Below, in pieces: positions 24,416 to 36,930 of a stretch of 64,000 nt of DNA; position 1 is the first letter of the stretch, and each line of letters opens with the position of its first letter. The position numbers and the translations under genes are program-made. The DNA is from Nymphaea colorata. Taxonomy: Eukaryota; Streptophyta; Magnoliopsida; Nymphaeales; Nymphaeaceae. The notes under the pieces were generated by a model. It did not search any database. It had not been told where the DNA came from and saw nothing but the letters and a program-made list of their open reading frames with translations. The stretch spans positions 9,050,505 to 9,114,504 of the forward strand of contig NC_045140.1 in the NCBI RefSeq assembly GCF_008831285.2, written 5' to 3'.

Positions 24416-25292
24416 TTATGTTTCAAGTAAGATACTCATTGTCTAACATTCTCATTATATTATATGTCATTGTTTTAGTTATACTTGATTATTTTAATAC
24501 TTTATGGTGATAATCTAATTATTTGTTTTCTTTTTCATTTCTGAAATGTAGGAACCAAACGATGATACCTCTTCTCAAGTATTACATGGTTTTGACGGAA
24601 AGAGTAGTGTGAAGGATAGAAGATGACTATATAGGAACCATATTTTTATGTCAATGTACTCCAACATATGGCTTACAACAGTTGAACATTTTAGACTATC
24701 TGTATTTTGTAGTTTTACTTGATACTGATGACTATATAGATGTTTGATAAATGTTTGAACATTTTACAGTAGTGTTGTTTTTGTTATATATATGAATCTA
24801 TTGCAAGAGTTAATTGTGCTATAATATTATGGATCATGTAATTGAATGTATTGATTTGCATATAACATGTTGTTATGAATTTTATACTTGTTTGGAGATA
24901 ACATGTTCAAAAAATAAGATATCATATAGCGGATAGAACAAATATAATAGCCAAAATTGATTATAGAAGGCACAAACACCAGATAGAACAGACAGTTCGA
25001 ACAAAACATAAACAAACACTAGATAGGACAGACAGAACTGACCATGGAAGACAAAAACATTGGACAGAACAGATAGATCGGACAGGACGAAAACAAATGT
25101 CAAACAGGATGGACAGAAAAGATAGAGCAGACATATGCGAAACAAATGTCGAACAAGAGAAACATAGTGTTATATTCTTAAAATCATCAAACGGTAGACA
25201 AGAAACATCATTGTCCATAAGGACATGACAATAGTGTGATGAACAGAATGTCCTGTTTGTTTTGTTCCGATGGACAACAATCAAATGACCTC

Positions 25293-26602
25293 TTAGAGGG
25301 CGTTTGCTTTGAGTAACACTATGTTCCAAACACACAATGTCCTTAAAAATAAAAAGGTGTGACACCACCAAACACCAGACAGAAAACCATGGGGGACACA
25401 TAGTTCTCCTTCTATCCTTTGAGAACAAATCTTTGTGTTCTTATGTCATATGCCCTCCCTTTCCACAAACAAGGTGATCCTTTTTGTCGAAACCGTTTTC
25501 GCTCGAAACCCTCACACTCTTTTGCTATATGCCCTCACATTGAAAACCCTTTATCGTTGCTCGCTGTCTCACTCCCCTGTGCACTCGTCGTCTCACTCTC
25601 GTAATACTCTCTCTCTCTTGCTGCTGATCTGTTGACTCTGCTTTCCCTGCCATAACACCAACTTGCAGCTGGCTCGGTGGAGCTGCTTGAGTCGCCATGG
25701 GAAACATATCGTCCCCTTGTTGCAAGGGCTAAAAAACCGTCAAGTGAGGGCTGCCATTTTTTGAAAGAAGATCCTTCAGAGCAACTCTCTTTCTCGTCCT
25801 GGTAGTAAAGAGTGTTTTTTTCCTTCTAGTAATCTCTTGCTTTTTTCTCTATTGGATGACAACCGCGTTTGTTTGGGTGCTCAAATGACAAATCATGAAA
25901 AATTTATTGATTTTCCCCCCTTTCATTCAAAACTTTATCCGATCAAAGTGGGATTTCTGTCAATGGTATAACCATTTTTGTTGTCATATGTTAACCTCTC
26001 TATTTTGCAGATTGGGGGCCTTCTTCTTTTGTTGGTTTCTTTAGGATTTTGTATTCTTTTTTAAACATTTATCCGATTAAAGTATGTAGCAAACTCTGCC
26101 TTCGAGCAGCACTGGCAGTCACAAAAGAATCTGCAGCGGCGGGGGTAATGGCCATGTGAACCATCCCTGTAACAATAGCCATCTACAGTCGCCTCCTTCT
26201 TGTCTGCACTCAGAGAAAGTTGCAAGCAAAGCAAACAAGGGAAGAGCAATTTTAAGTGTTTGTGAAAATGCCCAACAGGCAAAAAGACTAAACAAGAAAA
26301 AGGAAAGAAGATGAAATTAAAGAAAAGACAGAGAAATGTATGATATTTATTAATGGGGAGGTGGAAAACTACGTGTTTTACATGTAACTATGCATGTTAA
26401 AAAGGCTAGCAATTAGGTATCTATATGTTTGACAGCCAACCATGAACATAAAGCCCTTATTAGTAAGGGCCTGTAGTAGAAAAGGAGAACTATCTTTCTA
26501 ATTTATGACCAAACGATAAGCCTTAGGTAGGAATCTCTCCTAAGAGATTTGGTTTTGTCAATGAAATCTATTTTATATTTGCTTTACCACAACTAGCATT
26601 CT
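25293..26602. other. No recognised gene; second Harbinger-like terminus at 25296
   Basis: Directly after the right TTA lies GAGGGCGTTTGCTTTGAG, which again looks like a Harbinger-type end facing right. No matching right terminus was found before the Gypsy LTR at 26603. The rest is AT-rich; a minus-strand ORF at 26282-26061 has many cysteines near its end but I do not recognise it. Confidence 0.35.
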
Positions 26603-29600
26603 TATAATCACCCTAATTTTTTCCAAAATGCTATGCTCTTTTACCAAAACACAAAACCCAATTTTCAAAACAAATTAGATCCAAAACCCAAGTTCAGATC
26701 CAAATCAAGCATTTAAAACTCAAAATCCAAAATCGAGTTCAAAATAACAAAGTTTGGTGCTATAAGTGTCGCCGTGAGCATGCATAGACCTCTCCCTTGT
26801 TTTACGCTTCGTCCTCGCACCAAAATATGTTTTTGAAGCTTGAAACGAAGCCAACCACTCTTTTATACCGAAAAAAACCAATTTTATACACTTTTTATAA
26901 CACATGCCCTCAAGCGCAGAAATGCACTGCATGTGTTGTCAAACCCCATTTTTTCTTCAAAATCAATCATTAAGGAGCGTTATCCCTGCCTAAACCTCAA
27001 AAATGAATTTGCAGGTCTAATGGCCAATCATGCTCATTTCAAACCTATTTCTTTAAAAAAATGAAAATAATTCAAGATTATTTGAAATTCGTATGAAAAT
27101 GTTATGAAATTCAAAAAAATTTGAATTTTGAGTTTTGGCTCCAAAACTCTCTATAAAAACCCCCATTATCCTCCCTTTTGGGAATGAGCTAGCCTTTGGA
27201 GAAGCTCTAGTGCATTTTCACTTGAAAACTTAGAGTTTTTAGCTCTCTTCCTTCATTTCCTTCTTCTTCTTCTTTCATTCTCATTCTTCTTCTTCTTCTC
27301 CAACTTTGGGAGCAAGCTTTATCAAGCTACAACTCTTCAAGGGAGCACCAAAGATTTCTTGGAGGCCACCTCTTCATCACCTTGGAGCTCTATTCAAGGT
27401 GAGTCTAGGATCATTCGAAGCAAGGTTGATCATTTTTTCCTAAAATCATTCTCATTAGAGGTAGGTAACCAACATTTCGCTCCATTCTTTCATTTGTTTC
27501 TTCCCTTCTTCATCTTCCCATGGCCATATAAGATAGCTCTAAAATATCTATTTTAGAGTCAAGAAGTTATTCTTAAGTGCAGCGAGAGCATGAGAAGGTG
27601 AATTAATATTTTGTTTTATTATTGAATCATGTTATCTCTTTTCTTGAATATAACCTTGTTTTGCTTCTTCCATTTCCTCTCCTCTTCATCTTCATATGGC
27701 CATATGAGATATCTCTCAATCTATATTTTAGAGTCAAGAAGCTATGCTCGAGTGCACCGGGAACATGAGAGGAGGAGATGATATTTCATTTCATGATTGC
27801 ATCATATTCTATCATTTCTTGAATGTAGCCTTGTTTTGGTTTCTCTATTTTCTCTCTTCTTCATCTCCCCATGGCCATATGACATAGCTCTTAAATCTCT
27901 ATTTTAGAGTAAAAAAGCTATGCTCGAGTGCACCGGGAGCATGAGAAGATGAGATAATATTCCATTTTATGATTGAATCATGCTCTTTCTCTTTTCTTGA
28001 ATATTGCTTTGATATTATCTATGCATAGTTGTTTGATTTTCCATTTATATGCGAATGCATGGTGAGAATGAGAGTATGGTTTGAGACTCTTTATTCTTAT
28101 GCTAATTGGTGTTTGTCCAACCCAGGGAAAACCCTCACAAATATATACATGTTAATAAGCATTTTCATGTTATTTTGCGCTAGTTTCTTTTATAATCATT
28201 CGATTAGAAAACCTAATGAGCACCTTATCATGTGATTTGTTTTTCTTCCATACCCAATTGTGGAAGAAACATATTCCCTTGTAACAAACAAAATAACTAT
28301 GTCTTATGTTCATATAAAAAAAAAATTGAAATCATGCTTTCCAAAATATTTTCAAAAGAACCCTTTCTAATGTGGCTTTGGAGACTTATCTTAGACTCTT
28401 ACATGAGTCCAAGCTCCCTTCCGGCCTACAACAAACTTGAAGTCGGTTATTTTAAGCCATTTTTTGATTTCTAATCTCATGGAGACACATATGTATATAC
28501 ATGATATACATATATGTGCACATGATGGTTCCCTTCATCCTTCTCTCTCTATGTTTTCACATTCTGTTTTACAAATTTTCATATACACATGAATGTGTAT
28601 ATACATGTGTTCTATTTTCTCAATCCTGAATCTTTTATTTCTCTTTTTAAGTTCAATGTCTTCTCCTACAAATTTCTTATATACATACATATATTTGTAT
28701 ATCCATATATAAATGTCTGGATATAAATTTTCCTATTTCTTTACCTCTGCTCTCTTTCTATTCAAATCAATATCATTTTTACACACTTTCATATATATGT
28801 ACATGTGTGATGGTATGTACACATATATGTAAATTTTTTCATATCTCTCTCTCTCTATCTCTTTCTTTTTATGAGAGTATTTCATATTTTCCATTCTTCT
28901 TGAACAAATTTCTCTCAAAATCTTTTTATTTACTGACTTCACTAAGACAAAAATTCAAGTAATGACTCAATATTAAATTCATGTTTGACGGTCTACAACC
29001 CCAATCCATTTTCAAAAACTTTTTCTTCTTATTTATGATAGTTACCAAAACAAAAATCTTAGATGTATGTTACGGTATGAATGTTTTTAGATGAATGTTA
29101 TAGTAGGAATGTTTTATTCTTTTTTAATCACAATGGATCAATGCATTCATGCATTCAAACATTCATCAAGCATATCTCCAAAAGAATTTAAGCAAGATGA
29201 GATGGAGCTCTAAGTAGCTAGTAATCGAATTAGAGCAAAATCTCAAACCTACTTAAAGTCTTAAGAGAACAATTAAATGACTTCAAAATTATTTCCCAAA
29301 CTTTCTAAATGATATTTATAAAGATTTTCCAATTCTAGTTTTTCCTAAAATATTTCACATTCTCAAATTCTTCCTCAAGAACCTTTTCAAAAGTTTGAAA
29401 TATCAAACTTTCATTATTTTTCTACACCACATATAGAATGAAAAAGATGCTTAAGCGAAAAAGAAATGCATCAATAATAAACATAGTCCTTGGGTTGATT
29501 ACCCCCGGTAAAGGCACCGAGAACGGTCGATCCTCGTACCGACGAGGGAGTCCCTTTCTCTGTCATTTTCAAAACAAAACTCATTTTTCTGGAGCACTCC

Positions 29601-29632
29601 AAAACCAATTCCGAATTTTGGGGACACGAACA
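26603..29632 (+). repeat. 5' LTR of Gypsy element A
   Basis: Aligned by eye with the LTRs at 38653 and 54138 it begins TATAATCACCC, where the other two have TGTAATCACCCC (TG mutated to TA), and ends in CACGAACA. The end is confirmed because element B's 3' LTR loses similarity at the same base. It lacks the CpG-rich block seen in the other LTRs. The 5 bases before it are ATTCT. Confidence 0.85.
27466..27993 (+). repeat. Tandem repeat inside the Gypsy LTR, about 175-bp unit, three copies
   Basis: Each unit has TTCTTGAATATAGC, CTTCATCTCCCCATGGCCATA, TTTTAGAGTCAAGAAGCTA and GAGTGCACCGGGAGCATGAG blocks; unit starts lie near 27466, 27641 and 27816. The same array recurs near 39640-40170, 52430-52960 and 63680-64000, so it belongs to the LTR family. 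Confidence 0.75.
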
Positions 29633-29656
29633 GATGACGACCATGATGGGACCCGT
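29633..29656 (+). other. Likely primer-binding site of Gypsy element A
   Basis: Directly after the LTR the sequence reads GATGACGACCATGATGGGACC; the second copy at 42925 reads GATGGTGTCCATGATGGGACC. A common form near TGGCGTCCATGATGGGACC is implied. It partly fits tRNA-Lys or tRNA-Arg 3' ends; I cannot decide which. Confidence 0.5.
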
Positions 29657-30432
29657 CATCGTTTGGCTATGATTGTCATTGATGCATTTTTATTTGCTTG
29701 AACATGTCACATATTGCCGCTAATAAAGCATGTCCCCTATTTTGGCCTTGACCACATCGGTATTTCATTACATTACTTGATGATTGTGCTTGCTTTTTTG
29801 CATGTAAGACTAATTGAGGAGGATCAATCATGTTCACTTAGATTTAGGATCAAATACAACCCTCCTCAATTTAAGGCTTGTTTAAAAACAATGTTTGCTC
29901 TTCTATTTATTTTAATCATCATTTTTGGTAACATTGCATTAGAGACAACTGATTTTGCATGATTTCTCATATTTCAAAATTCCTCATACTTATTTGTCTT
30001 AGTCATCATGTTGCCGGTCTTGGTCTTAGACGGTAGTACAAGACTAAGCCTTACAACTGGAGCACACCTTGGGCGGGAAAAGCCCCTTTGTTAGTACAAT
30101 GAGTGGTAATTTGTGGTATATCGACGAATGATAAAAAAGAAGTTGATGAACCCTACACTTAATTGCTTAAGGAAGAATCTATGCTAGTACTAAGCCATTC
30201 AGCTAAAATATATAAGCATAACTTGACATTGGATTATCATGACATAAAATTATCTCAATTAGGTCCTTATATTCATGTTGTCCAAAATTATTTCAAATGA
30301 TATATGGATGTGCATAAAACCTTGTGTGATGTTTTACAACCTCATTATATACCTCTACTCTATATTGTCTTTGTCAACTTAATCAATCTTTTTCACTAAT
30401 TTAATCTCTACCCTTCAGAGTCATCATTCAAG

Positions 30433-31437
30433 ATGTATTCTTTCCAACATGGTGTCACCTTCCCATATGATTACATGCTTTTTGGGGAAGGACCCGAACG
30501 GTCTACTTACATATCTCTCGAGTCTAAACCTTTGTCTCCCGAATAGTATTGGTCATGGCATCCCACCTTCTCTCGAATGTTTCCTTACTACTTTGAAGAA
30601 TGTGGGCTAGAGACAGTGGCAGACAGAGGAATGCAAACAGTGGATGGAATTTGGTGCATGCAATTGCCGAGAGATTGAACCCAAGGACCTCCTCTTTTTG
30701 GTTTCCATGGGAAGAAATGACAGTGTTATTAAATGAACTTGCTGAAATACTACACCTACCCGCCCCAACTGGTGACCCAAATGAACCATTAAAGAAACAA
30801 TTCCTCATGAACCCGACTAAGGTTAATGCAAATGACCTTATAGCTCACTTTACTAGATGAAAAACTTGGCCTCTAGTTGAAAAACATGAGAGCCAAAGCA
30901 TCAACCTGAAAAACTTGTATGAAGAATTTGGAGCGTATGTTGTACCATCTACTTTACCTCAAAAAGCCATAGGCAAAATTAAATATTGTATGATGCTCTT
31001 CACACTGGGAGTGACCTTTTCACTGATGGAAGTGACCTCATAGATGTTCGTATTGCCCAACTTTTTCGGATATGGGGGCATAGTGAGACCCGACACTTGT
31101 CCGTAGCATGACAGCCTTGGCTTTTCTGTACCGAGGACTCATCCGCTTCACCTTTGGGGATGTTGATTTCATAGAAGGATGCACATATGCTTTGCAATTG
31201 TGGTTTCTCAAGCACACAGGATCCCAAGCCAGTCAATTCAGAAACACTGATGGAGCATTGACAATCTTAGAACAATACTACCGTTTGATCGAGCAGTTGG
31301 ATGGAAGTGAGATCATTGGGGACTATTGTGATTGTCGTCAGGGCCCGCCTCGATACACCCACCATCATCATGGGCGTACCACACGCTTGGGCCCTTACTT
31401 CATAGTTGATTATTGTGCTGATATATGCATGATATAA
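30433..31437 (+). pseudogene. Extra ORF1 of Gypsy element A with plant-mobile-domain-like sequence
   Basis: The ORF starts MYSFQHGVTFPYDYMLFGEG and continues, after a stop, with SFWFPWEEMTVLLNELAEIL and HLPAPTGDP (30691-30781). The pattern F-x-F-x3-E-x-T-x2-L...L-x-LP-x2-G resembles the plant mobile domain (aminotransferase-like) found in MAIN/MAIL1 proteins and in some plant transposons. A helical part with GSDLIDVRIAQLFRIWG-like and LTILEQYYRLIEQLDG sequences follows to about 31437. Ogre elements are known to carry an extra ORF before gag. Stops and shifts break this copy. Confidence 0.6.
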
Positions 31438-31829
31438 TTCTCTCAAAGGCAGAAGATGATTCCTCTGCATACACCAATCAAAGTTGTTCCTGAATTCGAT
31501 CTCAATTCTCCTCAATGGGCGGCATTGTTTACAGTAGTTCGATAAGAATGAAAGACACAGATATCATACACTTGGTTCACAGACTCAGTAGTAAAGAAGG
31601 AATATGCCGAGTGGTGAGATGCCAACTGACCACCATCCATCCTTCCTTAAAACTTCATGTTGTCAACTTTGTATTCTTTATGTCATCTTCAGTCGTTGTC
31701 ATCTTTGTTAGTGTTTTCTTTGGATGTAGCTTTTAAAAAACTCTTAATTCAATTTGACCTTCATTTTGTCATTATTTCCCTTCAATGATTCTTCATTTTC
31801 CTATCTCATGAGGTGAATACTTAAAAGCC

Positions 31830-33740
31830 AACAAGATGTTTTAGACCATATTACAAGCTAAACAGGCACCTCAGAACGAGGCTTCATCTTCTGAGCTTAG
31901 GTCAGAAACACTTGGCCTCCCAGCAATTGAGCTAGAACGCTACCATATCTTCCGGTTGTTCATAGAGCGATTCCTGAGGCATCAAGAAGAACAAAAGGCC
32001 CTGATGGTTACTCCAGAATTAGAAATTGAAAAAGCTATCAAGCAGAAGAGAAAGAAGAAAAACAACAAATCTTCTCCTACAGATCAGGATGAAGCATTTG
32101 GGTTCAGATTCAACAACTAGTAAGGAGGAAAAACCCAAACTACTTCATCTCAATAAGAAAAAGACAACAAAGAAAAGCAAGAAGAGAAAATAAATTATAG
32201 AAAAAAGCAGCTCACCTAGCCCTATCACCACTGAAAATTCGGAAGAAAAACCCAAAAGAAAAAGAAAGCATACCAAAAAGGCAAAGAAGTACATCCCAAG
32301 CAGCAGCTCGGACAGTGAGAGTTCTATAGAGAAAGTAAAGGAGATCAAGGGCAAAAAGAAAAAGACAAAGCTAGAATTAGTCGAATCAAGTGATGATGAA
32401 TGTATGACTAAGTGTAGGTTTTATGAAATGGAGAAAAAAATGAACAATCTTGAACTTAGAGGAAAAGGAAAACACTCATACTCATGTGAGGATTACTACC
32501 TTGGTATTGAAGGGGACGAAGATGCAAAAGGCTTACTCAAGGAGTTTGCCAGATATGATGTAACCACATGACCACATGTTCATCTTTCAACTTTCTTCAA
32601 TGATTGCTACAAAATTCAAGCAAATAACAGAGCTTTGTTTTGCTATTTTTCAAGAAGTCTTGAATGCATCGCCGCACAATGGTACAAAGAAAATGTCAAC
32701 CCAGTCAAACTAAACAAATTTGACAAATTGATTAACATGTTTATCAAAAGATTTAAGCAAAATGCTCCATTGGCTCCAACCCTCCGTACCATTTGCAGTC
32801 TCCATTAGAAACATAGAGAAAAGGCTCAAGAATTCATTCAAATATGGAGAATTCAATGCAACAAGATGAAGAAACCCATTTCTGAAACACAAGCTTTGTC
32901 ACTCATCAGGAAAAATCTTGCCCAACCCTTGAAAAGTCTCATCCGCAATGCCCTGATCAAGACCTTTACCGAGTTGATTGAACAAGCAAATTCAAAAGAG
33001 GAAGGAATTGAGGAAGGTGATTTTGATGGAATCATTGCTCTTAAGTACAAAGAAGATTGAAAGAAAAGAAGGAGGACACAATTGCCTGCACACTTTATAG
33101 CTAATGCCGGCATTCGAAAGGACAACAACGGCAATAGTTATAAGTAGGACAAAGAAATCAATCAAAAGAAGAACATGCAGTTTCCCAAATGCAATGATGA
33201 AAGGAAAAACAAACACCCAGGCTGGAGTTATGATCATAAATTCACTCCTCTCAATCTGTCCCATGAGAAGATCCTGGAATACCTCCTTGTCAAAGGAACT
33301 ATCGTCTTGCCAAAAGTATCGGAGCCTCCGAAAATGATGGGAGGAGATAAAGAAAAATTATGTAAGTTTCATCGTGCATCTAGTCATAACACTGAGGATT
33401 GTTTTGTCTTCAAAAACATTATCTAAAACTTCATCAACAAAGATCTCAAGATTGGTGATGATAGCATCCCTGAGGTATTAAAGAATCAATTTCCTGATCA
33501 TGGGAAGGTGGCAGTAGCCACGATCACCATAGGGACTCCACTCTCATATCATCTACAGGAACACATCCGACCTTGTGATGGAAGCAGTTCACACAAAGTC
33601 ATGTTAACAAATCATGAAAACAAACCTCTCGATTTTATTGTTATGATGAACGGCAAGACAGGAAGTTCATCCAAAAGAATTCCCATAATCCGAAAGACTT
33701 TATCCTACGAAGCGGTGATGATGAATCATTAGATGACTCT
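31830..33740 (+). pseudogene. Gag of Gypsy element A
   Basis: It begins with a coiled, Gln/Glu-rich part (QAPQNEASSSELRSETLGLP), then a Lys/Ser-rich acidic-basic linker (32150-32400), then the gag core (FCYFSRSLECIAAQWYKENV, ISETQALSLIRKNLAQPLKS). Near 33360-33410 CKFHRASSHNTEDCFVFKN resembles the C-x2-H...H-x4-C motif of Tat-type gags. Gag forms the virus-like particle around element RNA. Several stops interrupt it. Confidence 0.75.
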
Positions 33741-34603
33741 TCGGACGATGATCCATGCTATTTGGATGAGGTTCTCCCCTTGGAAGAGCGTATGGTTGAG
33801 GGAGAATGGATTCGACCCTCTAAGGATCAGTCAATTACCTTTTCAGAAAAAGATCTCTCAAAATGGAGATATTACCATGTAGATGTTCTTTATATCGTCG
33901 TCCAGATCAATGGGATGATTGTGTCAAATGTATTGATTGATGGAGGAAGTGACTTAAATATTTGTCCTGATCTCACGGCCAAAGCTTTGGGATTTCGTGA
34001 ACACAAATATCGCTCCGATGATATCAAGATCTTGGATACGATGGCCAAGGCATGAACAACGAAGGTACCCTCGACATGAACATGATCATTGAAAACACCA
34101 GTCATTGTATTGTATTCCATGTGGTGGATGTACCACCATCATATAACTTACTTATGGGATGACCTTGGATCCACCAAGTATGAGGAATCCCATCCACCTT
34201 TTATCAGTGCCTCAAATGGAATTTTGGCTCATCAGTCATCACCATATATGCAGAAGATCCGGTCGAAAGGTTGGTGCAACCAATGCTCCCTAGGCCAATT
34301 GATTCGGTAGATGTGCCCAACATAAGAACGGTGAAGGACAGACATTTGGAAGAATTGATGCAAAACATGGAGATAGGCGAATCATCTAGGAACGCTTATA
34401 CTGTTTCAAGTAGTCATTTGAGTTATCAAAAACACCCCTTGTATGTTCATTTCATGAAAAACCCTAAGGGATTTCAGTTGTTTCTGAACAGTGGCTATCG
34501 TCCATTCACTAGCCTCGAAAAGAACGAAGATGACATCTTGCAGCTGATTAGTATCCCTTTTCATATGAACACCAGAGGACTGAGATATCATGAAGATATT
34601 TGA
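33720..34603 (+). pseudogene. Aspartic protease region of Gypsy element A
   Basis: The retropepsin core is VLIDGGSDLNICPDLTAKAL (about 33931-33990), with DGGS in place of the common DTGS/DSGA. The downstream LLMG-like block occurs near 34150 in another frame. Element B has the same LIDGGS, so Gly at this position is a family feature. This enzyme would cleave the Gag-Pol polyprotein. Confidence 0.75.
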
Positions 34604-34849
34604 AGAAAATCTTGTGGGCTGATAGTATTCACATTTGTTTCAAATCCTCCCATGAATTTTGTAATCTTAAACTTCTTTTTGTGTGGTCTCATGAGAGGAC
34701 CCCTTTTATGAACTAAGAACTTTTTTTTTGATATGCAATGCAAGTAGTCTTTTGTTGTCAATTTTAATTTCATCCAAATTTCCCTTTATCATCCTCTTTA
34801 CAAGATGTCAGAACTCAATAAGTCTCAGTTTCTTCTTTTTCATTAGAAG

Positions 34850-36290
34850 TCCCCCCGAAAAGCATTTGTCAAACAAGTAGTCGATGAAATGGAATCTATG
34901 GCAATACCCGAGTCAGAATTATCGTAATTCACTCAGATTCAGAAACAAGAATAACCCTCATCCTTAGTCAATGATCCAATTGAAGAGATTAATATTGGAA
35001 CCAGTGAGAATCCTAAAATCCTTCAAATTAGTACCAGTTTGTCATTTGACGAGAAGAAAAGATTGGTGGACTTTCTTATAAGTTACCTAGAAACTTTTGT
35101 TTGGACTTATGAAGATATGTCAGGCTTAGACCCCCAATTGGTTGAACATCGTTTGCCCTTAAATCGTAGTTGCAAGCTAATTAAACAAAAGTTGCACAAG
35201 CTTGATCCTTGACTAGAATGGCTTGTAAAAGAAGGATTAGGATGCCTACTGAATGCAAAATTCATTCGTGTCATCGATTACCCCGAATAGCTGGCTAATA
35301 TTGTTGTGGTCCCCAAGAAAAATGGTAAAGCCAGGTTATGCATCGACTTTCGATAACTGAATCAGGCCATGTTGAAAGATGATTATCCACTTCTGAACAT
35401 TGATTTATTGGTAGGCAGTACTACAGGTCATGCGATGTTTTCTTTTATGAATGGATATTTGGGACATAACCAAATTAAATTAGCAGTCAAGAATCAACCT
35501 AAGACCACTTTTACTACACCCTGTGGCACTTTCTGTTACACGGTGATACTGTTTGGGTTAAAGAATACTGAGCAACTTATCAAAGAGCTATGGCCGCTAT
35601 CGTCCATGACAAGATGCACAAAATTATGGATGCATATATCGATGACATATTGATCAAATCCAAGGCAAGAGAAGACTACATTGAAACTTTCACCCAAGTG
35701 TTCGAGAGACTTTTACAGTATAAGCTTCGTTTGAATCCTCAAAAATGTGTATTTGGGGTTGAATTGGGTAAACTTTTGGGTTTCATGGTCAGTAAAAGGG
35801 GAATCGAGATGGATCTTACCAAAGCTAAAGCCATCATCGATATGCCACCTCCTACCAATATCAAGGAACTGCGAAGTTTGTAAGGGCGAATCCAGTCCAT
35901 CAAATGATTCATTTCTAATTTAGCCATGAGATGTGAACCATTCAACCAGCTACTGAGGAAAGACGTCAAGGTTGAATGTGGTTTTGAATGCCAACAGTCA
36001 TTTGAAAAGATCAAGAAATACCTCCTAAATCCGTCAATTCTAAAACCCTCGGTGCTGGGAAGACCATTGTTGCTTTACATCACAGTGAATGAATCAGCAT
36101 GGGGCGGCTTTTTGGCACAATATGAGGAAGGAAGTTGCATCGAGCATACAATTTATTACATTAGCAAAACTTTTGTTCAGTACGAGAAAAAGTACTCTCC
36201 AATAAAAGAACTTGTTTAGCATTGGTTTGGATGTGTCACAAGCTGAGACATTATTTATTAGCTTGTGATGTCGAGATATTCTCTAAGTTA
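34850..36290 (+). pseudogene. Reverse transcriptase and first RNase H of Gypsy element A
   Basis: RT blocks include LRKLDP-like and VVPKKNGKARLCIDFR (near 35310-35350, one stop after), LLNIDLLVGSTTGHAMFSFM, and the catalytic box YIDD at 35635-35646 (AYIDDILIKSK). The connection and RNase H follow: QKCVFGVELGKLLGFMVSKR, then LLYITVNESAWGGFLAQYEE (36069-36128). The RNase H start has NES where DAS is usual. Stops and frameshifts occur throughout. Confidence 0.85.
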
Positions 36291-36479
36291 AATCCTCTTA
36301 AGTACATCTTAGAACAGCCCTTCCTTAGTGGACGCATCGCCAAATGTCAAGTTCTGCTGATGCAATATGATCTTGAATATGTGTTCTAGAAGTCAATCAA
36401 GGACAAGCAATTGTGAATCAGTTAGCAGAGTTTCCCTAGTATGAGGACATCAAAACTAACAATGAGTTTTCAAACGAAT

Positions 36480-36930
36480 ACGTACTAAGATCGAAAATAA
36501 TTCCGATATGGAAGATGTACTTTGGTGGATCCAGAAACATAAGTGGAATTGGTATAGGCATCTTACTCATCAATGAAATGGTCTTGTATTCTTTGAAACT
36601 CAACTTTCCATGTACCCATAATATGGCTGAATATGAAGCCCTCGTACAAGGACTTCGTTCTTTATTGAGTTTTCAAGTAAAAGGGTACATGCCTTTGGCG
36701 ACTCTCAGCTTATCATAAACCTAGTGAATGAAGAATGGCAAGTCAAAGATGAAAAGTTGGTGTCATATCAAGCGATCGCTACCTCCTTAATCCATCAATT
36801 TGAAGAAGTACAACTGACTCACATAAAAAGAGAAGGTAACGTTATTGTGGATAGCCTTGTGAGCCTAAGATCCACCATCACCTTTTGAACCAATGAAGCA
36901 ATCCGTTCTTTTGAGATTGGGAGATTGGAA
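36480..36930 (+). pseudogene. Second, archaeal-type RNase H (aRNH) of Gypsy element A
   Basis: The sequence MYFGGSRNISGIGIGILLIN and HNMAEYEALVQGLRSLL (36515-36670) is the aRNH signature that follows the first RNase H in Ogre/Tat elements. The first catalytic Asp (FDGS) is Gly here (FGGS); element B keeps FDGY. This domain is the main reason for the Ogre/Tat assignment. Confidence 0.8.

Larger units (their letters stand above)
18113..25292 (+). mobile_element. PIF/Harbinger DNA transposon with TTA target duplication
   Basis: The left end is GAGGTCGTTTAATGG; the right end, read inward, is GAGGTCATTTGATTG (12 of 15 identical). Both are bordered outside by TTA (18110-18112 and 25293-25295), the 3-bp target duplication of this superfamily. 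Subterminal GGACA-type motifs cluster at both ends (18182-18230 and 24970-25150). Inside, on the plus strand, are a Myb/SANT-like ORF1 and a DDE transposase, the two-gene set of the superfamily. The 7.2-kb length is large for the group; the first 4 kb hold CT-rich DNA and a MYB gene fragment. Confidence 0.8.

Noticed and set aside
27466-28010. Regular repeats considered as a CRISPR array
   Set aside because: Units are about 175 bp without unique spacers, lie in an LTR, and the DNA is from a plant.
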